A stretch of DNA of 64,000 nt from Glandiceps talaboti (Eukaryota; Hemichordata; Enteropneusta; Spengelidae), in assembly GCF_964340395.1 (NCBI RefSeq), contig NC_135564.1:22561287-22625286 (forward strand). Direction: 5' to 3'. Positions 55,962-64,000 of this stretch are shown piece by piece; the first letter of the stretch is position 1; the number at the start of each line of letters is the position of its first letter. The notes below the pieces were generated by a model, which saw only the letters and a list, made by a program, of their open reading frames with translations, was not told where the DNA came from and did no database searches. Made by a program: the position numbers and the translations under genes.

Positions 55962-56950
55962 ATAATGTAATAAAACTAAGGTTAGTATCATTATAATGTG
56001 ATAAATATAATTATAATATAATAAAACTAAGGTTAGTGTCATTATAATGTAATAAAACTAAGGTTAGTATCATTATAATGTAATAAAACTAAGGTTAGTA
56101 TCATTATAATGTAATAAATCTAAGGTTAGTATAATTATAATGTGATAAATCTAATTATAATGTAATAAAACTAAGGTTAATATCATTATAATGTGATAAA
56201 TCTAATTATAATATAATAAAACTAAGGTTAGTATCATTATAATGTGATAAATCTAATTATAATGTAATAAAACTAAGGTTAGTATCATTATAATGTGATA
56301 AATATAATTATAATATATTAAAACTAAGGTTAGTTTCATTATAATGTAATAAAACTAAGGTTAGTATCATTATAATGTAATAAATCTAAGGTTAGTATCA
56401 TTATAATGTGATAAATCTAATTAGAATGTAATAAAACTAAGGTTAATATCATTATAATGTGATAAATCTAATTATAATGTAATACAACTAAGGTTAGTAT
56501 CATTATAATGTGATAAATTTAATTATAATGTAATAAAACTAAGGTTAGTATCTTTATAATGTGATAAATTGAATTAGAATCATTATAATGTAATAAATCT
56601 AATTAGAATGTAATAAAACTAAGGTTAGTATAATTAGAATGTAATAAATCTAATTAAAATGTAATAAAACTAAGGTTAGTATCATTATATTGTGATGAAT
56701 CTAATTAAAATGTAATAGAACTAAGGTTAGTATCATTATAATGTAATAAAACTAAGGTTAGTATCATTATAATGTAATAAAACTAAGGTTAGTATCATTA
56801 TAATGTGATAAATCTAATTAAAATGTAATAGAACTAAGGTTAGTATCATAATAAATCTATGGTTAGTATCTTTATAATGTAATAAATCTATGGTTAGTAT
56901 CTTTATAATGTAATAAATCTATGGTTAGTATCTTTATAATGTAATACACC
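55962..56950. repeat. 31-bp minisatellite (some units 52 bp), upstream of the 31-nt exon
   Basis: Unit: ATAATGTAATAAAACTAAGG, TTAGTATCATT; some units add about 21 bp, ATAATGTGATAAATCTAATT. Read on the gene's strand each unit gives TACTAACCTTAG, so the array multiplies a branch-point-like site. There are about 23 units; the last ones change to ATGGTTAG. Confidence 0.93.
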
Positions 56951-57147
56951 TTGTTTAGAATTTAATTAGAAATTCTGGGTTTTTTCTCTATCACTTTTTT
57001 CCACTTTACGGTCAATTATGTATGAATTTTTTCTGTGTTTTTACTGTGTTCATTGTAAGTTGTTTTACTATTTTAAAAGCATTCCCTTTTTTTGTACTGC
57101 TACACTTTAGCGTTTCTTTTGATAAGTCTACATCCTGATAAACCTAA

Positions 57148-58543
57148 GGGAGCATTCGTTTTTTACGGGGAGGGGGTCGGTCGGTGGAATTTGAGGTATG
57201 AATTAAATGTAAAAAGCAACCCCCTAAAAATTACTTTTCTAAAATTTGACCCCCCCCCCCTAAGTCCATCAATTGTAAAATGTGACCCCCCCCCCTATAA
57301 AAATTTTTCACTTGATTTATAATAGATTTATGAAACACTTGACTTATATGAGTGTTTGTTCGACATATCACATAATGGACCATGAAACCTAGTCCATGTA
57401 GTTCCGTGACTTCCAAGTAGTACACTGTCTGTCTGATCTTGTTGTGTGAAAGAGTTCATTTTCAATGTCACTGCTATCACTTTCAGAGTCACTTTTCGAG
57501 TCACCATTATTCGTTCAACCATCACATGAATGATGAGTACCTGAATAGGTGTCGCATCGAACTGCAACATTGCAAGGAACTCACCAAGAAAATTTCCGAT
57601 CTACTACAGAAATCAAGAGAAATTTTTGACTGCTCATTTTCAAGAATGAAAACCCCTGCCAGATCAAAAAAAGAAAACAACAGAAAGGCGAGACAGAGAA
57701 AAATGCAAGCATTACAACGCCGTGTAGAGACTCTGTATAACAAGATTATAATGGTGTAATTTCACCCTTTTGATACTGGTAGACCAGCACCAGCCACCAT
57801 GGTATTAATTGGTAATGTTAGCTCTGTAAATGCATCGGAAGCCAAATTGCTTGTGCCCATGTACAACTTGAAATATATTGATGAGCACTCATTCAAATTA
57901 ATTTTTGACCACTTAGCCACTGATAGCAAAGAAACAATTGACCTGAGTGAACTTGACAGTCAAAGTGACACGGAACAAAGTGGATCTGTAGATACAGTTG
58001 ACTACAGTGAACTGAAGAGTCAAAGTGACTCGTCAGACTAACTTAGTAACTATCTCTTTTGTGTTCTTATATATGTTTGTTAGTCCCCGCCGGCCGGGGC
58101 CACGTGGCGGCCATTTTACGATTTTTATGGTGGAATTCACTCAGGTCAATTGTTTCTTTGATATGTTTGGTAAGTGGTCAAAAATTAATTTGAATGAGTT
58201 CTGTTGTTTTTAAAGAGTTTTTAAAGAGTTTTAAAAGTGAGGTATGTCATTATATTGCCACAGCCTGAAAGTTTTATTTTTGTGATTCTGTGTTTTCTTT
58301 TTTTTTACTTGTTATCACCTGATCAGACAGAATAAAGACATGTTTGTATTCTGTTTTGTACATTTTTTTGTCAATTCTGTTATTTTTTGCTATGATTCCA
58401 TACAAATCTGTTGTAAAAATTGACCACCCCCCAAACCATTGGATATAAAATTTGACCCCCCCCCCCTAAAAACTGCTTTGTAAAAGTCAACCCTCCTCCC
58501 TGAATTCCACCGACCCCCTCCCCGTAAAAAAACGAATGCTCCC
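57148..58543. mobile_element. 1.4-kb DNA element, TAA target duplication, G-rich TIR (PIF/Harbinger-like)
   Basis: Left GGGAGCATTCGTTTTTTACG then GGGAGGGGGTCGG and TGGAATT; the right end is its reverse complement. TAA flanks both sides (57145-57147 and 58544-58546). C-rich runs follow each terminus. The inside has an ORF pair (57439-58041). Confidence 0.8.
57439..58041 (+). pseudogene. Transposon ORF, coiled-coil-like, with one in-frame stop
   Basis: Two open stretches, 57439-57759 and 57799-58041, are in the same frame with TAA at 57757-57759 between them. The first has His-rich ends, then LNRCRIELQHCKELTKKISD with helix periodicity and a very basic ARSKKENNRKARQRK part, suggesting nucleic-acid binding. 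The second has a short hydrophobic part and a Ser/Asp/Gln repeat (ELDSQSD, ELKSQSD). I recognise no family. It fills most of the element, so it is probably element-encoded. Confidence 0.4.
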
Positions 58544-58754
58544 TAAGGCAAATCCACGTACTCTTTACTGCAATTCTATCTCATCTGTATATATAGCCTA
58601 TTAGAGCTTACAAGTCGTAACAGAAATAATGCTGACAGCTATAGTTTATTATATCACTGTGATATTCTCAGCTCAAATAAAACAGACACGCCCTGACCAT
58701 TAGAATTGATTAATGAAGTCGAGTTAGAGCAGAATCATTTCCTGTACATCAAGG

Positions 58755-58886
58755 ATGCGTCACAAGAAAAAGTCAAATTTTAGACGTATTGAACAAATAG
58801 AGCAAGAATACGAAATATCTATTTCCGGTGAGTTGGTTGATGTTTTCACTCGTCAGAAATGCTTACAGAGGTATTGTGACACCTTG

Positions 58887-58918
<32 letters not shown>

Positions 58919-58962
58919 TGTATGTATGTATGTATGTATGTATGTATGTATGTATGTATGTA

Positions 58963-59023
<61 letters not shown>

Positions 59024-60535
59024 CTGCCTGCCTGCCTGCCTGCATGCATGCATGCATGCATGCATGTATGTATGTATGTATGTATGTATGTATGTATGTA
59101 TGTATGTATGTATGTATGTATGTATGTATGTATGTATGTATCCTTAGCAGTGATATTGTATGTTATTGCCAAGTGTATTGGATCTAATACCTAATGTCAG
59201 GCAATATTTTAGACATATACTACAAACGTGCGTGAGTGAGAAGTAATATGACAACCAAAGTTGTGACGCTTGAATAATCAAGACATAATGACTACGATAT
59301 CTATCGCTCCGTCAAATACCTTGAAGGAACTTCATTGAAACTCATATATTTTAGCTCGCATTCAAACGGTTAACCTGATTGGCCGCTATCGACAACTCAA
59401 TGCCCAATGGCTTGCATCGTTGTGTCGACTGTAGCAAATTTACTTTCCGCTTCATGTCGGGCTTATCAGAAACACATCCTGTCCACTGATAACATTTTAA
59501 ATGCTTTGCTATTAAAGATATGTCAACGTCTTCATGTTCAAGACCTTTCGACAACAAGGACATTAAATTAGATGACAGAGGCAGCCATGTTAGAAAAGCG
59601 GTCAACATAAAAGGAACTCTGTGATTGACCAATCTGACTCAAGGAAATTAAAACGGCATCATGAAACGATATTGGACATACCTTACACAATTAAGATAAA
59701 ATGCGAAAAATCAAAACTAAAATCTGTAAGTTTTATGTTGTACATGCAGTATGTTATTATCATCGTATGTAAATCACAAATGATTTGAATGGCTAAAAAT
59801 AATTAGCTATGCAAATTACTCATTGAAATCAAAAGCAACGCCAACAAACTTCATAAAGCTCGTGCACTGTGTCATCACCAATGCATGTGTCAAATTATAT
59901 GAAATGTATGGCTTCCATTCTTAAGATATTGCCTTATTACCAAACATCACTATTATGCAAATGACTAAAATTATCTAAAATCAATAGCCACGGCTGTAAG
60001 CTTAATAATGTTCTTAAACTTTGTTATTATCAATGTTTGTACATGTACATAATCATATGCGATTTGAAAATTGCATTCTTACAATGTTGCCTAATTGTCA
60101 ATGACAATTAATTATGCAAATTGCTCTTTAAAATCAAAAGCTACATACAGCAGCAAACTTTATATAGGACACATGCGATTTGTACATGTATGTACCAACT
60201 TACATACAATTCGAGCTTGCATTCTTAAGATAAGGCGTCATTGCAGAAAATCATTAATTATGAAAATAAGTAATTGACACTTACTGCTATATATCAACAA
60301 TATGTACAGAACACGTGTGTGTTATTGTTGATCTATCTATTTTACTAAGTTATATAGAATTTAAAGCTTGCATTCTTAAGATAAGGTCTAATTAATGAAA
60401 TTCGTTCATTATGCAAATTATTAGTAATAATCATAGAATGTCTACCAGAACCTACTTATTTCTTTCCATTACCATAAGAAAGACTTGTCCCACATTCATT
60501 AGAAGTTGTGCATTAGTAATTGAGATATCGTGTCC

Positions 60536-60596
<61 letters not shown>

Positions 60597-62545
60597 ACAA
60601 TAACAAACCTTCCCTTATAGAAGGTAAAACTAGCAGGGTAATACTTTGCAGTTTTTTGTTTGCGACAAGTCGTTGGGTCAGATACGATGCAACCTAGATA
60701 TGTTAGAATCAGAAGTTGTTACTTCTTTAATTTAGTTTGTCATTATACCACCTGTGTATATGAACTAGTTCTCAATCATTGGGGGTTAAAATAAAACTTA
60801 AATCTACCATTCAGTGCTCAAATGCAAATCACCACAATCGTTCCCAGCATCTCCATTGGTTGCCACAGCAACAGTTACCATGGTGATACAATTGGCCCAT
60901 TCGTGAACCACAGGTGTGCGATCTGATGAATCTATTCAACTGTCAAAATAATTAGTCTCGAATACGCCCTTTGCCATATGCTCTCTTTCATTTTAATACT
61001 AACGCGAGACTCTAAAGAGCACAGTGCCCGTCAGGCCAAATGTCCGCAATACACATTCAGATTTTACGGTGATGAAGTGTGCATGCGACTACGCAGAACT
61101 TCGACCCGAAATGTGGTAAAAAAACAAGAACATCAAAGTATTCACAATACACAACTCAAATATGTTGTGATTTGGAAAGCCACATCTATTTGGGTGTTCT
61201 ATTTGGTGACTACTCCCAGCGTATGCGTACTGAACGATTTTATCTTCTGTGTTCAATTTCCAATGCGAATTATTCAGGAATATATAAAATGTGTACAGTA
61301 ATCTATTTTCAGTTGCTTATTGTATTCCAGTTATAATGGCTTCAATGATGTCGAGGAAATCACAAAAGGTATTAGGAGCACAGTATATTGGCGAATTATT
61401 CTTCGAACTTAAAAGGCTGCATGTCCACCCACGCCAAGAGGTAAACATCAACGCTGTTTTACCTGGCGGCTACTCGGGTATATCATTACGAATGTCTTGC
61501 ACTCGAAAACACTTTCCCAAACCCATGGGTTTCCTGCTAACAAATTTGACATTTCGACGAGAGACGATTTGATTCTGCCGAATGGTAATTTATTCGGTCA
61601 CTGTGGAAGATTGAGTTAAGTTACGCATTTACAATTATATTTTATAGTGTTACTTCGATACATCACATAGCAGCCATACCCGGGCCAATGATTTATAGTC
61701 TCAGAAGGAGAACATAATGAGAACGGCGTGAAATCGCCTGCCGTGCAGTGCACGGAGACAGTGCAACCATTAGGAACGGAAGTGAAGAAACACGAACGTC
61801 AAATTGTCAGCTGTTAACGGTACATGCTTAATATACATAGAATATTCTCCCAAACGATTAGGAATAAATATAAAGTCAAGCAATATTGTAATCACTCTTA
61901 AGAAGTTGTTCAACACATCCTACTCTGGTCGAGTTTCATATGTGTATAAGACTTTATCTGTCATTACAATTTTCTATGTAAGGCCTTTCCCGATAAAACT
62001 AAACAGAAATTGTCGTCTTTCTTAACATCGTTGGTACATGTTTGTTATTTTTTAAAATTTCAACCTCATTATACTAGCTATCCTTAAGAGTATATTTCAA
62101 CCTCATTATACTCGCTATCCTTAAGAGTATATTTTAACCTCATTATACTAGCTATCCGTAAGAGTATATTTCAACCTCATTATACTAGCTATCCGTAAGA
62201 GTATATTTCAACCTCATTATACTCGCTATCCTTAAGAGTATATTTCAACCTCATTATACTAGCTATCCCTAAGAGTATATTTTAACCTCATTATACTAGC
62301 TATCCTTAAGAGTATATTTCAATTTTTGTTGTAGAATTGTCAATTTTTTAAAAATTGAATTTTCATTTACACGCCGTGAAATTTTTTATCTTTCTCAGAG
62401 TGGTGATGACGTCATCCAGTTGTACTACCTCCTGGAAATAGACGTTTTAATGGTCAACAACAAGGTTACAGTAATATCCCCTAATTCTATCAGCACCGCC
62501 AACTCGCAGGTCGATACAACAGTGATGAGAGTGGAGAATAATTGA
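58755..62545 (+). CDS. Candidate three-exon host gene, 109 codons, function unknown
   Basis: Exon 1 (58755-58827) runs from ATG with A at -3 to donor GTGAGTTGG. Exon 2 (61331-61440) has acceptor TTGTATTCCAG and donor GTAAAC. Exon 3 (62399-62545) has acceptor TTATCTTTCTCAG and ends in TGA at 62543-62545. Phases 0-1, 1-0 and 0-stop agree, total 330 nt. The protein starts MRHKKKSNFRRIEQIEQEYE, continues GAQYIGELFFELKRLHV and ends with GDDVIQLYYLLEIDVLMVNN and a short Ser/Thr tail. I recognise no domain. It is predicted only from splice sites and phase, and introns hold simple repeats. If the acidic-protein gene extends beyond the right edge, this gene would be antisense within its intron. Confidence 0.4.
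58889..59142. repeat. (ATGT)n-(GT)n-(CCTG)n-(CATG)n compound microsatellite
   Basis: About 250 bp of tetranucleotide blocks 60 bp inside the candidate first intron. Long ORFs on both strands are artefacts. Confidence 0.97.
59143..59780. other. Unassigned DNA with a 93-codon minus-strand ORF
   Basis: The ORF at 59351-59632 starts with a hydrophobic stretch but has no recognisable domain; see rejected items. Confidence 0.4.
59790..60440. repeat. Degenerate tandem repeat of about 150 bp, four to five copies
   Basis: Repeated order: TTATGCAAATT, AAAATCAAAAGC, CAAACTT, TGTACATGTA, TGCATTCTTAAGATAAGGC. It ends in a (GACA)n tract, typical of a dispersed repeat with simple-repeat tail. Confidence 0.7.
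60537..60593. repeat. (GACA)n microsatellite
   Basis: About 14 GACA units following GATATCGTGTCCACA. Confidence 0.97.
60600..61330. other. Unassigned DNA (candidate intron 1)
   Basis: Overlapping ORFs at 60978-61301 and 61079-61336 have no domain or splice support. Confidence 0.4.
62055..62325. repeat. 37-bp minisatellite, seven copies
   Basis: Unit: TTTCAACCTCATTATACTAG, CTATCCTTAAGAGTATA. It lies in candidate intron 2 of the plus-strand gene. Confidence 0.95.
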
Positions 62546-63439
62546 AAACCGTTGTGTGTCACAAGTAACTATGCAGGTTGATTTGTTTGATTTAAGTTGA
62601 CATTTCTGGAGAAATCATTTCAACACTTCGTATTCCATAACATCTCCCATGAAAGTACAACTCAGGTGTTTAGCTAACCTTAATCCAGGTGTGTCCATTG
62701 TAACATGTAACGGCAAAATGTTTGTCAATTTCAACATTTTCATTGTGATATTGTCGTGTGGAATTCTAAAGTGACTGTTCTATTTCATTATGCATTCAAC
62801 TGTTACATGGGCAGTCCAGCAATGCACTCACTACTAGATTTATAAGGAGCGTTTAATTTGTGCCCCGGGGATTAGGACAAATAGATAGGATCAAACAGTA
62901 ATAGAATTCAATCGTTTCCATTCCGTTTGTCCTAATTTTAGAAATAGTGCATTCAATACTTGTTGGTCTCTCCTGCTTCGACGCATACAGCTTGTTATGA
63001 CAGTAGATTAAAAATTGACGAACAACTTGAAATGCATTATAATAGATTGCTATAGTCTTTAAGACAGCCTGCAAGTGTTCTGACAACATTTCCTTCTATC
63101 AGATTTTCCAATTTCAACATCACTTAGAATTAAGAATCGTTGAAACGAATAGATTATATTTAACACTGTAGAATTTGACGAAACTATATATGTAGTTGTT
63201 AATACCACGTACGTCTACATTTTGATGTATGTCTACATTTTGATGCTATTTTGTCAATTCTACTCTCATTTATTTCTTTCCTCGTTTCCTTACGTGAATT
63301 ACGTCAACATGTCTATTTTTCGTCAATAATTTGCGTAGGTTCTTCCTTTACAGTGTATTATTCTATTAGAGTATCGATTTTCTCTTTCTAAAACATTCTT
63401 GGGAAACGCTTCACTGCTTCTGTTACAGGGAGACTGTGT
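62546..63439. other. Unassigned DNA
   Basis: No exon or repeat recognised; an ORF at 62853-63089 (minus) lacks support. Confidence 0.4.
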
Positions 63440-63703
63440 TTGCGCCTGCGCACTTGCTCTAAGTATGACTTGCCCTTAAATGTCATTTTGAATAAATCTC
63501 TTCGTCTACATTCTATTCACCGTGAATCTTATTTACAATTCCCCATAGGCGAAGAACTAAATATGACAGAATATGCTGACGACAGAAGTTACTTTTTGCG
63601 AAATATACAGCAAAGCTTGTACTTAGCAAGGAGTGTTATCAGAAGGCCTGTTGACTTGGGTGTCAGGGTGAATGTAAATCAATTGTTAATTCGGCTTTCT
63701 TGA
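63440..63703 (+). pseudogene. Possible LINE reverse-transcriptase remnant with YADD
   Basis: The 87-codon frame has NMTEYADDRSYFLRNIQQSL, which resembles the catalytic Y-A-D-D-x-x-x-x-[FL] strand of non-LTR reverse transcriptases, preceded by a G-E-E turn. The flanking conserved blocks (S-P-x-L-F before, G-L-x-x-N-x-x-K after) are missing or unclear. Weak call. Confidence 0.35.
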
Positions 63704-64000
63704 ATAACTCCCCCAAAAGGTATTTATCGGTCGCAAGGAAACCTTCAACATTGTTGAAGACAACATCTGACAGATGTGTGGTCCTTGAATTATTAAAATC
63801 GTTTTTCTTTTCAAACACAACTGAATACAGTCTTATATTACTTCTAAAGCTTTGTAATAGATAACGAATTCATCAAAATGTCCGAATGCTTTGAAAAGAT
63901 TTGTGAAATAATAAACTGAAACTTTTTCCTCACACAGACAGCTTTAATGCACCATTTCATTAATGACGTCACTACATCTTATCTACATACCCAAGTCAGT
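63704..64000. other. Right-end sequence, nothing recognised
   Basis: AT-rich sequence without ORF or repeat. Confidence 0.5.

Noticed and set aside
59351-59632. 93-codon minus-strand ORF with hydrophobic start, possible first exon of the acidic gene
   Set aside because: It ends in phase 0 at a weak CAG-GTTAAC donor, which would fit the 31-nt exon, but there is no homology and the ATG context overlaps another frame; not enough support.

Overview
The window looks like AT-rich nuclear DNA of a marine-type invertebrate animal; I cannot name the species. The reasons are spliced genes with GT-AG introns, non-LTR retrotransposon fragments, TAA- and TTAA-flanked DNA transposons, a decayed Polinton/Maverick-type element, and many kilobases of mini- and macrosatellites. 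There is no bacterial gene organisation and I recognised no rRNA, tRNA or CRISPR.

Region 1 (1-8756) is part of a Polinton/Maverick-like virus-derived transposon that runs off the left edge. It carries a protein-primed family B DNA polymerase broken by four frameshifts and two stops, the chromodomain tail of a retroviral-type integrase, two adjacent spike/fibre-like ORFs sharing an N-terminal LNDLRDV motif, a divergent intact ORF, a small ORF, a long ORF with two in-frame stops, and the start of one more gene at the edge. A 37-bp minisatellite lies against the polymerase 5' end.

Region 2 (8757-23600) is intergenic. It holds three 5'-truncated non-LTR retrotransposon copies, a 2.3-kb element with TAA target duplications and G-rich inverted termini, a LINE tail, several minisatellites, and unassigned DNA.

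Region 3 (23981-55959, minus strand) is a spliced host gene that can be rebuilt from splice sites and reading phase: ten exons, 1401 nt, 466 codons plus stop, with the 5' end missing. The protein is very acidic, has a long Asp/Glu run encoded by a TCA/TCT repeat, and contains three copies of a G-x-[LV]-S-type helical motif. Its introns hold a 2.4-kb TTAA foldback element, a 2.5-kb TAA-type element, a LINE piece and a MITE-like copy. One 18-kb intron contains 62-bp, 35-bp, 44-bp and 41-bp satellite arrays. The most 5' visible exon is a 31-nt microexon between two arrays; the array on its upstream side repeats a unit carrying TACTAAC, the ideal branch-point sequence.

Region 4 (56960-64000) holds another TAA-type element with its own ORF, a possible small three-exon plus-strand gene (109 codons), microsatellites, a degenerate tandem repeat of about 150 bp, and a weak reverse-transcriptase-like fragment near the right end.
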